64,000 nucleotides of DNA. Origin: Proteiniclasticum aestuarii (GTDB taxonomy: Bacteria; Bacillota; Clostridia; Clostridiales; Clostridiaceae). Numbering within the stretch: position 1 is the stretch's first letter; every line of letters begins with the position of its first letter. Below are positions 17,752 to 25,845 of this stretch, piece after piece. A program made the position numbers and the translations under genes. The stretch is taken from the NCBI RefSeq assembly GCF_017368455.1, contig NZ_JAFNJU010000001.1, positions 1-64,000 on the forward strand, read 5' to 3'. The notes under the pieces were generated by a model. That model was not told the DNA's origin and did not search any database. It saw only the letters and a program-made list of their open reading frames with translations.

Positions 17752-18788
17752 CATTAAAGGAAGCGGCAGTAAATGCCAGAAAACTCATGATGCCCCAGTG
17801 CAGAATGTGCCCCCAGTGCGATGGCGTGGCATGCAGAGGGGAAGTGCCCGGTATGGGCGGAAAAGGAACTGGTTCAAGTTTCATAAGCAATTACAATGCA
17901 CTGAAAAAGATCACACTGAATCTCAAGACCATTCATGATGTGAAGGAACCTGTTCTGGAAACCCAGCTTTTCGGACAGACACTCTCCATGCCGGTGATGC
18001 CGGCCCCCATCACCGGGGTGAACCTGAACATGGGCAACCAAATTACAGAAGAGGACTACATCCGTGCTGTGATTCGAGGGTCAAAGACTGCAGGCATCAT
18101 TCCCATGGTGGGAGATTCCGCCTATAAATCATTCATCGAAGACAACCTGAAAGTACTGAAGGAAGAATCCGTTTCAGGCATCCCCTTCATCAAGCCCTGG
18201 AACAATGAAGAGCTTCTGTCAAGAATCGATCTTGCCATGACGTCCGCACCTCTGGCTGTCGGTGTGGACATCGATGCCGCAGGACTGGACACCCTGAAGA
18301 TGCACGGGCAGAGAGTCGACCCCAAATCCATCCGCGAACTAAAGGAGATCAAGGCGCATCTTTCGGTGCCTTTCATTCTCAAAGGCATCATGACCGTGGA
18401 AGAGGCGAATCTTGCAGTTCTTGCTGGAGCGGATGCCATCGTGGTTTCCAATCATGGAGGAAGAATCCTGGACCATACCCCTGCAACAGCAGCCGTTCTT
18501 TCAGCCATCGCAGAGGCTGTGGATGGCCGGCTGAAGGTGCTGGTGGACGGTGGCGTCCGAAGTGGCGTGGATGTGTTCAAGCTTCTGGCTCTGGGTGCGG
18601 ATGCGGTCCTCATCGGAAGACCCTTTGCCCAGTATGCCATCGGCGGCGGCGAGGAGGCGGTCACGCTCTATGCGCAGAAGATCTACAATGAGCTGAAGGG
18701 CGCCATGCTTCTTACCGGATGCAGGGACCTTGAAGCGATCCGGGATTCCGGGAAGAGCCTGATCAATCTCCCAAGTAATTTGTTATAG
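17748..18788 (+). CDS. FMN-dependent alpha-hydroxy-acid oxidase-like protein
   Basis: Encodes 346 residues. The FMN TIM-barrel is clear: PVMPAPITGVN, KGIMTVEEAN (FMN-binding Lys), VVSNHGGRILDHTPA (catalytic His and substrate Arg) and LVDGGVRSGVDVFKLLALGADAVLIGRP (FMN phosphate site). The N-terminus carries a Cys cluster CRMCPQCDGVAC (about 18-29) not found in classical lactate or glycolate oxidases but shared by a clostridial subfamily. Whether it reduces oxygen or another acceptor is unknown; in an anaerobe a different acceptor is likely. GTG at 17742 is too near GGAGG (17734-17738), so ATG at 17748 is used. It overlaps the DUF523 stop by 4 bases. Confidence 0.85.
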   Translation: MTLKEAAVNARKLMMPQCRMCPQCDGVACRGEVPGMGGKGTGSSFISNYNALKKITLNLKTIHDVKEPVLETQLFGQTLSMPVMPAPITGVNLNMGNQITEEDYIRAVIRGSKTAGIIPMVGDSAYKSFIEDNLKVLKEESVSGIPFIKPWNNEELLSRIDLAMTSAPLAVGVDIDAAGLDTLKMHGQRVDPKSIRELKEIKAHLSVPFILKGIMTVEEANLAVLAGADAIVVSNHGGRILDHTPATAAVLSAIAEAVDGRLKVLVDGGVRSGVDVFKLLALGADAVLIGRPFAQYAIGGGEEAVTLYAQKIYNELKGAMLLTGCRDLEAIRDSGKSLINLPSNLL

Positions 18789-18903
18789 TTCTGACGATAG
18801 ATAAGATGATTATGAATATCATGACACAGCTTGACACAATTTAACAGGTTGACGGTCCCGAAAGGGAAGTTTTCGCGGAATTTATATAGTTCTTCGGCTT
18901 CAA

Positions 18904-18968
18904 TTGATAATGTGAATGGGATATTTTATACTGAAAGAAGATGAACCAGCGGGTTTCATCTTCTTTTT
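18904..18968 (+). promoter_or_regulatory. Promoter and 5' hairpin of the ptb-iorAB operon
   Basis: TTGATA (18904-18909) and TATACT (18927-18932) have a 17-base spacer. Almost at the expected start of the RNA lies an 11-bp perfect stem (18935-18945 with 18955-18965, AAGAAGATGAA / TTCATCTTCTT) followed by TTT. It looks like a terminator, but its place at the 5' end suggests an mRNA stabiliser, or a terminator of the upstream operon that overlaps the new promoter. Confidence 0.5.
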
Positions 18969-19013
18969 GAAATCCGTTGTATACGTTATCAGAACACTAA
19001 GGGGGAAATAATT

Positions 19014-19922
19014 TTGATTACCAGCTTGAAAGAAATCGTAAGCCAGGCAAGAAATCAGAAAAAGCGCATCGCTGTGGCTTCTGCGGAAGACAAGGATGTG
19101 CTGATTTCACTGTCTGAGGCGGAAAGACATAATATGGCCAGTTTTCTGCTGTTCGGAGATGCCCTGAAGATCAGAGAAACCATGGAAAAGAACAATCTCC
19201 TTTTCCGTCATGCAGAGATCTTTGACTGCAAAACACCGGAAGAGGCTTCTTATATGGCCGCCAGAGCCGTCTCAGAAGGAAAGGCGGACATCATCATGAA
19301 AGGGCTTGTGGACACCAAGGTGCTTTTAAAAGCGGTCCTCAGCAAGGAGCTGGGGCTAAGAGGAGACACACTCCTGTCTCATGTGATGGTCTACGAAATG
19401 AAAAGCTATCCCAAACTGATTCTTCTCACCGATGGGGGAATGGTCATGAAGCCCAGCCTGAAGGATAAGGAAAGCATCATCAGAAACGCAATGGTGCTGG
19501 GCAAGCTTTTTGAGCTCCATCCCATGAAGGTTGCTGCGCTCTCTGCTGTGGAGAAAGTAAATCCCAATCTGGAAAGCAGCGTGGATGCGCAGGAGCTTCA
19601 GAAGATCTTCAAAGAAGAGAAGGATGTGGTGGTGGAAGGGCCCTTGTCCTTTGATATCGCCATTTCCAAAGAATCTGCAGCGCATAAGGGCGTCACAGGC
19701 GAAGTGCCTGGAGATGCGGATGTGCTGCTTGTGCCAAGCCTGGAAGCTGGAAACTTCCTGGGCAAATCCTTTACCTACATGGCCGGTGCAGAAAGCGCAG
19801 GCATCATTCTGGGCGCGAAATGCCCGGTGATTCTCACATCGCGTTCCGATTCCAGTGAAGCAAAGCTGAACAGCATTGCACTGGCAGTAATGATGACTTT
19901 ATCCAAGGGGGAAAAACAATGA
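19014..19922 (+). CDS. ptb: Phosphate acetyl/butyryl transferase family enzyme
   Basis: A 302-residue protein of the Pta/Ptb family, near the usual Ptb length (about 300). It should convert an acyl-CoA plus phosphate to an acyl phosphate plus CoA. Visible family features are ADIIMKGLVDTKVLLKAVL, LLTDGGMVMKPSLKDK, ALSAVEKVNP, GPLSFDIAISKESA and the C-terminal SRSDSSEAKLNSIALA. A TTG at 19014 is the start, 8 bases after AAGGGGG. It overlaps iorA by 4 bases, so in this operon the substrate is probably a branched-chain or aryl-acyl-CoA made by IorAB rather than only butyryl-CoA. No kinase gene (buk) is adjacent. Confidence 0.88.
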   Translation: MITSLKEIVSQARNQKKRIAVASAEDKDVLISLSEAERHNMASFLLFGDALKIRETMEKNNLLFRHAEIFDCKTPEEASYMAARAVSEGKADIIMKGLVDTKVLLKAVLSKELGLRGDTLLSHVMVYEMKSYPKLILLTDGGMVMKPSLKDKESIIRNAMVLGKLFELHPMKVAALSAVEKVNPNLESSVDAQELQKIFKEEKDVVVEGPLSFDIAISKESAAHKGVTGEVPGDADVLLVPSLEAGNFLGKSFTYMAGAESAGIILGAKCPVILTSRSDSSEAKLNSIALAVMMTLSKGEKQ

Positions 19923-21694
19923 AATCACTGATGACAGGTAACGAAGCTCTTGCAAGAGGAGCTTATGAGGCAGGGGCGCATTTCGCTTCCGCCTATCCAG
20001 GCACTCCCTCCACTGAAATACTGGAGAATCTGGCCAGATACAAGGAAGTCTACTCGGAGTGGGCACCCAACGAAAAAGTGGGCATGGAGGCGGCTTCAGG
20101 AGCATCCATCATGGGTGCAAGAGCCCTGACCACCATGAAGCATGTGGGCCTTAATGTGGCTGCAGACCCTTTCTTCACCATGGCCTACATCGGCGTCAAC
20201 GGAGGACTGGTCATCATCAACGCCGATGACCCTGGGATGCATTCCTCCCAGAATGAACAGGACAACCGCTACTACGCTCTGCACGCCAAAGTGCCCATGC
20301 TGGAACCTTCCGACTCGGAAGAGTGCCGCATCTTCGTGAAGAAAGCCTATGAAATCAGTGAGGAATTCGATACACCGGTACTGATCAGAACCACCACCAG
20401 AGTGAATCATTCCAAGTCTCTTGTGAATCTGGAAGACCGGAAGGAAGTGTCCATCAGAGAATACAGGAAAGACAAGCTGAAAAACGTCATGACGCCGGGT
20501 CATGCTCAGCGAAGACATCCCATCGTGGAAGAAAGACTCGTCAGTCTGAGGCACTTCAACAATGCCTCCAGCCTGAACATCGTGGAGAAAAACACGAAAA
20601 AGCTGGGCATCGTCACTTCCGGGATCTCCTATGCCTATGCAAAGGAAGTCTTCGGAGAAAATGCTTCCTATCTGAAGCTGGGTATGACATTTCCACTTCC
20701 CACCGAACTCATTCTAGAGTTTGCCGGGGACATGGAGGAGATTATAGTCATCGAGGAGAATGAACCCTATCTGGAGAAGGAGATCAAAGCCCTTGGGATT
20801 GTCTGCAGAGGCAGAGACGTGCTACCCATCTGCGGAGAACTGAATCCTGAGACCATCAGGGAAGCCTTCCTGGGCGCCGAGAAGAAGGAAATGATTCCCA
20901 TGGAATCAAAGTCTCCCACAAGACCTCCTGTGCTCTGCGCGGGCTGTCCGCACAGAGGATTCTTCAATGCGCTGAAGACTGACAGAGACATCATCGCTTC
21001 CGGTGATATCGGGTGCTACACCTTAGGGGCCATGGATCCCATCAATGTGACGGATACCGTCATCTGCATGGGCGCTTCCATTTCCGCCGGTACAGGAATG
21101 CAGAAAGTGCTGGACATACAAGGAAACACAAAGAAGAAAGTCTTCTCCTTCATCGGGGACTCCACCTTCTTCCACTCCGGCATCACCGGACTTGTGAATT
21201 CCATCTACAACAAGATTCCTGTGGTCACCGTGATCATGGATAACAGAACCACAGGCATGACCGGGCATCAGGAAAATCCCGGAACCGGAAAAACCCTCAT
21301 GGGCGAAGAGGCAGGGGACATCAACATACCGATGCTGGTGCGTTCTCTCGGCATAAAGGATGAGAACATCAAAATCATCAATCCCTACTATCAGGACAAG
21401 GCGAAAGAAGTGGTCAAGGAAGCGAAAGCCGCCACGGAGCCCTTCGTGATCATCACCCAGGAGCCCTGTGCACTGCTGAAGGATGTGCAGATTCTGAGGA
21501 GAAACTCCTATGTGGAGATCGACCAGGAGAAATGCAGAAAATGCAAGACCTGTGTAAGAACCGGATGCCCTGCCATCTACATCAAGGATGGAAGCGTGTT
21601 CATCGACAGAGAGATGTGCAACGGATGTACGCTCTGCTACCAGGTATGTCCATTCGATGCCATCGAGAAGAAGGGGGATCTTGTCAATGCGTAA
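19919..21694 (+). CDS. iorA: Indolepyruvate:ferredoxin oxidoreductase, alpha subunit
   Basis: A 591-residue protein of normal IorA length. It oxidatively decarboxylates aryl 2-oxoacids from Trp, Tyr and Phe to aryl-acetyl-CoA, reducing ferredoxin. The N-terminal pyrimidine-binding domain (YPGTPSTEI, NEKVGMEAASG) is followed by the thiamine-diphosphate domain with CAGCPHRG, GDIGCYTLG and the Mg-binding GDSTFFHSGITGLVN. The last 60 residues carry two 4Fe-4S motifs (CRKCKTCVRTGCP and CNGCTLCYQVCP). It overlaps ptb by 4 bases and iorB by 8, a tight operon. Some homologues prefer branched-chain 2-oxoacids. Confidence 0.95.
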   Translation: MKSLMTGNEALARGAYEAGAHFASAYPGTPSTEILENLARYKEVYSEWAPNEKVGMEAASGASIMGARALTTMKHVGLNVAADPFFTMAYIGVNGGLVIINADDPGMHSSQNEQDNRYYALHAKVPMLEPSDSEECRIFVKKAYEISEEFDTPVLIRTTTRVNHSKSLVNLEDRKEVSIREYRKDKLKNVMTPGHAQRRHPIVEERLVSLRHFNNASSLNIVEKNTKKLGIVTSGISYAYAKEVFGENASYLKLGMTFPLPTELILEFAGDMEEIIVIEENEPYLEKEIKALGIVCRGRDVLPICGELNPETIREAFLGAEKKEMIPMESKSPTRPPVLCAGCPHRGFFNALKTDRDIIASGDIGCYTLGAMDPINVTDTVICMGASISAGTGMQKVLDIQGNTKKKVFSFIGDSTFFHSGITGLVNSIYNKIPVVTVIMDNRTTGMTGHQENPGTGKTLMGEEAGDINIPMLVRSLGIKDENIKIINPYYQDKAKEVVKEAKAATEPFVIITQEPCALLKDVQILRRNSYVEIDQEKCRKCKTCVRTGCPAIYIKDGSVFIDREMCNGCTLCYQVCPFDAIEKKGDLVNA

Positions 21695-22262
21695 GGAAGC
21701 CAATATATTGTTTGTAGGTGTAGGCGGTCAGGGAACCATATCCGCATCGAATCTTCTGTCTGCCGCACTCATCGAACTGGGATATGACGTCAAAATGAGC
21801 GAAGTGCATGGTATGGCTCAGAGAGGCGGAAGCGTCTCCACTCAGGTGCGGTACGGAGAGAAGGTCCATTCTCCGCTCATCGAGAAGGGAACAGCGGACT
21901 ACATCATCTCCTTCGAGAAGAGCGAATCGGGAAGATGGCTTGAATTTCTGAAGGAAAACGGCACCGTCATATCCAGTGACCATGAAATCAGGCCGTACTC
22001 CGTGAACATGGGGAAGGAAGTCTATCCGGAAGGAATCATCGAGGAAATGCAGGAAAAGGGTTATCATGTGAAATCCGTGGATGCGCAGAGTAAAGCCCTC
22101 GAACTGGGAAACGCGAAAGTGGCCAACATGGTTCTTCTGGGCATGCTGGCAAAAGATCTGGGCATGGAGAAAGGTCTCCTGGACAGGCTCATAGAACAGT
22201 ATTTCAAACCCGCTCTTCAGGAAGTGAACCTGAAGGCCATGGATCTGGGTTACAGTCTATAG
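21687..22262 (+). CDS. iorB: Indolepyruvate:ferredoxin oxidoreductase, beta subunit
   Basis: A 191-residue gamma-type subunit that pairs with IorA and contributes to CoA binding. It shows the family motif NILFVGVGGQGTISASNLL at the N-terminus and SEVHGMAQRGGSVSTQVRYG. The start at 21687 overlaps the iorA stop by 8 bases; longer in-frame extensions would run back through the IorA ferredoxin domain and are not credible. It is the last gene of the operon and a terminator follows. Confidence 0.94.
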   Translation: MRKEANILFVGVGGQGTISASNLLSAALIELGYDVKMSEVHGMAQRGGSVSTQVRYGEKVHSPLIEKGTADYIISFEKSESGRWLEFLKENGTVISSDHEIRPYSVNMGKEVYPEGIIEEMQEKGYHVKSVDAQSKALELGNAKVANMVLLGMLAKDLGMEKGLLDRLIEQYFKPALQEVNLKAMDLGYSL

Positions 22263-22279
22263 AAGTTACAGAAAACCAA

Positions 22280-22312
22280 AGCAGGAGCCTCAAAAAGGAG
22301 CTCCTGCTTTTT
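22280..22312. terminator. Terminator between iorB and the LysE gene
   Basis: A 9-bp perfect stem (AGCAGGAGC 22280-22288 with GCTCCTGCT 22300-22308) is followed by TTTTT on the plus strand. It lies between two convergent genes and may act in both directions, though the minus-strand tail is not T-rich. Confidence 0.85.
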
Positions 22313-22338
22313 ACATTCTCATTATTAAAGATTTCTGT

Positions 22339-22917
22339 CTATAGGAACAGGGATAGGGCGCTGTAGACCAGAAGGAGCGCCATGATGGTATTGATGATTC
22401 TGCCCTTGTCCGAAAACAGTTTCCGGAAGAGGGACCCGAACAGTGCCCACAGAACGGTGCACAGAAAGCCCACCACTGCCAGAAAGACTGCGAAGAGAAG
22501 AAGAATCCCCGTTTCTCTGTAATGGGGCAGAATGTAAGATCCCATGGCGGTGATACTGTAGATGTAGAGCTTGGGATTGATGAACTGAAGAAGCACCCCA
22601 GGAAGAAATCTCGCTTCGGTCATTTTTCCCGTCCGGATCTCTTTTCCGCTGGTCATGATTTTGTAGGCCAGATAAAGAAGATATGTCGCACCGATGACAA
22701 GCATCACAGGCTCCGCCTTCGGAATGGTACTGAAGAAAAGACTGGAAAACAGGGTGGTCATCACCATGACCATGGTGGTCCCGAGAAAAATGCCCAGATT
22801 GAAGGGATAGCTCTTTCTGAATCCCATTCTGCTGGCATGGGTCATGGACATGATGTTGTTAGGCCCTGGGGTAATGGCGGTGATGATGATGTAGGTGAGA
22901 AAGGCTGCTGCGTTCAT
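22339..22917 (-). CDS. LysE/RhtB-family amino-acid exporter
   Basis: A 192-residue membrane protein with about six helices. The N-terminus has the family signature ITPGPNNIMSMTHASRMGF. Members export amino acids such as lysine, threonine or homoserine with proton exchange; the substrate cannot be read from the sequence. GGAGG lies 6 bases before the ATG at 22917. It is a single-gene unit, convergent with iorB, and could relieve amino-acid excess in a peptide-fermenting cell; that last point is inference. Confidence 0.88.
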   Translation of the reverse strand: MNAAAFLTYIIITAITPGPNNIMSMTHASRMGFRKSYPFNLGIFLGTTMVMVMTTLFSSLFFSTIPKAEPVMLVIGATYLLYLAYKIMTSGKEIRTGKMTEARFLPGVLLQFINPKLYIYSITAMGSYILPHYRETGILLLFAVFLAVVGFLCTVLWALFGSLFRKLFSDKGRIINTIMALLLVYSALSLFL

Positions 22918-23024
22918 TTGGTTCCTCCGATCGGTCCTGCAATTCTATATCTCATTACTTTAGAGCTATTTCCAGTTCCTGTCAAAACTTTTTTTCATAG
23001 ACAGGAAGGAGAAAAGAGCGACTG

Positions 23025-23060
23025 AAAAAGCCGAGATGCACATTCATGCTTCTCGGCTTT
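23025..23060 (-). terminator. Terminator after the DivIVA-like gene
   Basis: A 10-bp stem (AAAGCCGAGA 23027-23036 with TCTCGGCTTT 23051-23060) starts just after the stop at 23064 and is followed on the minus strand by further T residues. Confidence 0.85.
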
Positions 23061-23063
23061 ACT

Positions 23064-24149
23064 CTACTGATTGCTTGCTTCCTTGGAATCCATGGGCGTC
23101 GGCTCTGTAAGAACCAGATTGAAATCTGAAACGAATTTACTGTGACCATCAGCCAGTTCACTGAGCTTCGTCATGAACTGCTTCTTTTCCCAGAGAACTT
23201 TATCTTTCAGAGCGCCATACTTCGCCAGCAGATTCTCTATTCTTTCTTCCGCTTTTTCCGTTTTTTCTCTTTCCAGCTGCAGCTCCAGTTCCAGCTCTCT
23301 GTTTCTGCTCTCCTGTTCCATGGTAAGTTCTTCCAGGAACTGCTGAATGCCGCTGAATTCCTTTTTGAAGCCATTGATCTGAAGATCGGAATATTTCCTC
23401 TTCTCTTCGGAGAGGTTTTCTTCCACTGCCATTCTCAGATTTTTTTCCTCATAGAGTTTATTTCTGATGGCTTCGTTGGATTTTTCGGCCTCTGCCAGGC
23501 GATTCTCCAGCACTTTGATTTCCTGCCTCAGACTGAGACCGATTCTTTTTTCTTCATCCACCTGAGCATAGGCGAGAAGCTTCGCTTCTTCAATTTTCTC
23601 ATCAAGAAAAGCTGGATCTTCAAGGTTTTCCAGTTCTTTCACCTGGAGATTCAGGCGTCTCATTTCTTCATTGAGTTCATGGATCCTTTCATGGAGTTCA
23701 TGACTTCTGGTCTTTTCCTCCTGAAGCATGGCTTCGAGAGCATCCTTTTCGCTCCTGAGCTCCATGATGGTCTTTTCGAAATCTCCAGTGCCTTCTTCCA
23801 GTTTACGGGTGTATTCTTCGAGAAGAGATTCGTTGTTCTGGATAATGCTGTTTTTTTCATTCAGCTCTTCCAGAAGAGAATCCATTTCCTGCTGCATTTC
23901 CTGAAGATTTCTGTTCTGTTCAGATTTCAGCGTATGCAGCTCATTTTCAGCGGTCTGCTTATCCTGGGTCAGTTTCATGATGTTCTTTCTCAGATTCTGG
24001 TCGCTGCACTGAAAATTGCTGTTCATGGCATTGATGAAGTCAATGACTTCCGTCGGATTGTACCCACCGAACATTTTCTTCTTGAATCTTCCCTTGAAGT
24101 AATCCTCATTGTAGCTGTTGATGTTTTCCGTCTTTGCAGTATGTTCCAT
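23064..24149 (-). CDS. DivIVA-domain coiled-coil protein
   Basis: Encodes 361 residues. Residues about 18-45 (FKGRFKKKMFGGYNPTEVIDFINAM) match the membrane-binding N-terminal part of DivIVA/GpsB proteins. Nearly all the rest is a highly charged coiled coil (about 50-330), longer than typical DivIVA (about 165-220). Such proteins mark curved membrane at poles and septa and recruit other factors. The start at 24149 follows a run of G residues. It has its own strong promoter and terminator, so it is transcribed alone. It is not next to the ylm/ftsZ genes, so it may be a second, accessory DivIVA. Confidence 0.82.
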   Translation of the reverse strand: MEHTAKTENINSYNEDYFKGRFKKKMFGGYNPTEVIDFINAMNSNFQCSDQNLRKNIMKLTQDKQTAENELHTLKSEQNRNLQEMQQEMDSLLEELNEKNSIIQNNESLLEEYTRKLEEGTGDFEKTIMELRSEKDALEAMLQEEKTRSHELHERIHELNEEMRRLNLQVKELENLEDPAFLDEKIEEAKLLAYAQVDEEKRIGLSLRQEIKVLENRLAEAEKSNEAIRNKLYEEKNLRMAVEENLSEEKRKYSDLQINGFKKEFSGIQQFLEELTMEQESRNRELELELQLEREKTEKAEERIENLLAKYGALKDKVLWEKKQFMTKLSELADGHSKFVSDFNLVLTEPTPMDSKEASNQ

Positions 24150-24226
24150 TCATGCGCCCCCCACTATAGGTATATTTCTTCATATCCATAGAAACTCATG
24201 CATAATACTCGCTTATGTTTTAATAT

Positions 24227-24255
24227 ATTATATATTTTATAAACTAGTACGTCAA
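24227..24255 (-). promoter_or_regulatory. Promoter of the DivIVA-like gene
   Basis: On the minus strand, TTGACG (24255-24250) and TATAAT (24232-24227) have a 17-base spacer and read toward the gene at 24149. Confidence 0.78.
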
Positions 24256-24315
24256 CAATAATCCATAGCACTTCGAAATTACGGGCAAAGACTTTCTCTG
24301 GAAAGGATGGATTCA

Positions 24316-24855
24316 CTATACCTCCTGGACTTCAACAGCATGGAGCGCACTCATGAAATCAAATTCATTCATGATCCTTCTGAACCAGAAGGTATATTTC
24401 TCAGGCCTATCTGTCATGTCTTTTTTCAGGTCCTCGAGGGATATCCATCTGTAATCATGAACCTCTTCCTTGTTGATAACAGGATTCCTTTCATATCGCC
24501 CAACAAATACATGATCATATTCATTTTCGATGATGCCGTTGTCAAAACGGATCTCATAGGACATTTCATGGACGTGGGTAAGCTCCGTATCAAAGCCCAT
24601 TTCTTCAGGCAGCCTTCTATGCACGGCAGAAAGAGTGGTCTCTCCGTATCTTGGATGACTACAGCAGGTATTGCTCCAAAGACCCGGTGTATGGTATTTG
24701 GATAGGGCTCTCTGCTGAAGCAGAAGCTCATTTTTCTCATTGAACACAAAGATGCTGAAGGCTCTGTGCTTCACGCCCTTGAGATGCGCTTCCGCTTTAC
24801 CCATGTATCCCTGAAAAGTGTCCTGTTCATCTACGAGTATCAGTATATCTTCCAT
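24316..24855 (-). CDS. idi: Isopentenyl-diphosphate delta-isomerase, type I
   Basis: A 179-residue Nudix-fold enzyme that interconverts isopentenyl and dimethylallyl diphosphate. It shows HRAFSIFVFNEKNELLLQQR, the active-site Cys in LWSNTCCSHPR, a Nudix-box region (RLPEEMGFD) and the catalytic-region Glu in IENEYDHVFVG. The start at 24855 has GGAGA upstream; a longer frame to 24918 lacks a ribosome site. Clostridia usually make isoprenoids by the MEP pathway, where this enzyme is optional, and type I Idi is not universal there. The local neighbours are not isoprenoid genes. Confidence 0.88.
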   Translation of the reverse strand: MEDILILVDEQDTFQGYMGKAEAHLKGVKHRAFSIFVFNEKNELLLQQRALSKYHTPGLWSNTCCSHPRYGETTLSAVHRRLPEEMGFDTELTHVHEMSYEIRFDNGIIENEYDHVFVGRYERNPVINKEEVHDYRWISLEDLKKDMTDRPEKYTFWFRRIMNEFDFMSALHAVEVQEV

Positions 24856-24889
24856 TATTCTATCTCCATTCACTTCAAATATTTGAATT

Positions 24890-24918
24890 ATTATAGCTGA
24901 TATCTTCTCTTTCATCAA
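24890..24918 (-). promoter_or_regulatory. Promoter of idi
   Basis: On the minus strand, TTGATG (24918-24913) and TATAAT (24895-24890) are separated by 17 bases and lie about 35 bases before the idi start. Confidence 0.72.
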
Positions 24919-25065
24919 ACACGCCCATTCACTCTTTTCGCAAATATTAAGATGAATTTAAATTTTTTGGGATATATTCGTACTATTGATTAATAGAATG
25001 AAAGAATGTCGGCGGCACGCAATTATATTCAGTAAAATTTCTATCCGGCATGCAAGGAGAATGGA

Positions 25066-25845
25066 ATGAAAGAATACGAGAAGAGCACCATAGTGGATTT
25101 CAAGGAAGTGGACCGGTTTTTATATGTCAAGCTGGATGCCCTGGTGCAGATGCTGAACACCACTTCCATGTATCACACTGTAAGTCTGGGGCTCGCACCG
25201 AATTATATGGAAGAGATGGGACTTGTGTGGGTCCTCTACAGCTGGAATCTGCATCTGGAGGAAGGGGAGTACTATGCGAAGAATCTGCGTCTCAGAACCT
25301 TTGCCCTTTTCCAGAAAGACATCTATTCCCACAGATACTTCTACGTGGTGGACGAAGAGGGAAAAACGGTAGGCCATGCGCTCTCTGTGTGGATCGTCAT
25401 CAATGCAGATAAAAGAAAGATGGTGAAGATTCCAGAGCATGTCAAAGAAGCGTACCTGGACAGAACCGATCCTTCTCTTTCCTTCCTTCAGAATGAAATC
25501 GTTCAGAAAATCGACATCAAGCCCCTGAAGAAAAGAAGAAACCCTGTCTACACCCATGAAAAACCCTTCGAAGTCCGATTCCACGACATCGACAGCAATG
25601 ATCATGTGAACAACACGGTCTACATCGGCTGGGCCATGGAGTCTCTTACCACGGACACGAATGAAGATTACCTGCTGGTAAACGTACCGGAGGACCTCTC
25701 CATTGTCTACAAAAAGGAAAAGAGGCCTGGCGGCAATGTCATGGTAAGGTCTGTACTGGAGGACCGCACATCCTATCATGAAATCTATGATGAAGAGGAC
25801 AACCTGCTGTCCATCGTGGAGCTGCAATGGAAAAAAAGAAACTAG
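25066..25845 (+). CDS. Acyl-ACP thioesterase
   Basis: A 259-residue protein with two tandem hot-dog domains, the bacterial FatA/FatB-like family. It releases fatty acids from acyl carrier protein. The first half has SMYHTVSLGLAPNYMEEMGLVWVLYSWNL; the second half carries the catalytic-type motif FEVRFHDIDSNDHVNNTVYIGW with Asp, Asn and His. AGGAG lies 6 bases before the ATG. It overlaps the next gene by 19 bases. In anaerobes such enzymes adjust chain length or free fatty-acid release; the preferred chain length is not readable here. Confidence 0.9.
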   Translation: MKEYEKSTIVDFKEVDRFLYVKLDALVQMLNTTSMYHTVSLGLAPNYMEEMGLVWVLYSWNLHLEEGEYYAKNLRLRTFALFQKDIYSHRYFYVVDEEGKTVGHALSVWIVINADKRKMVKIPEHVKEAYLDRTDPSLSFLQNEIVQKIDIKPLKKRRNPVYTHEKPFEVRFHDIDSNDHVNNTVYIGWAMESLTTDTNEDYLLVNVPEDLSIVYKKEKRPGGNVMVRSVLEDRTSYHEIYDEEDNLLSIVELQWKKRN

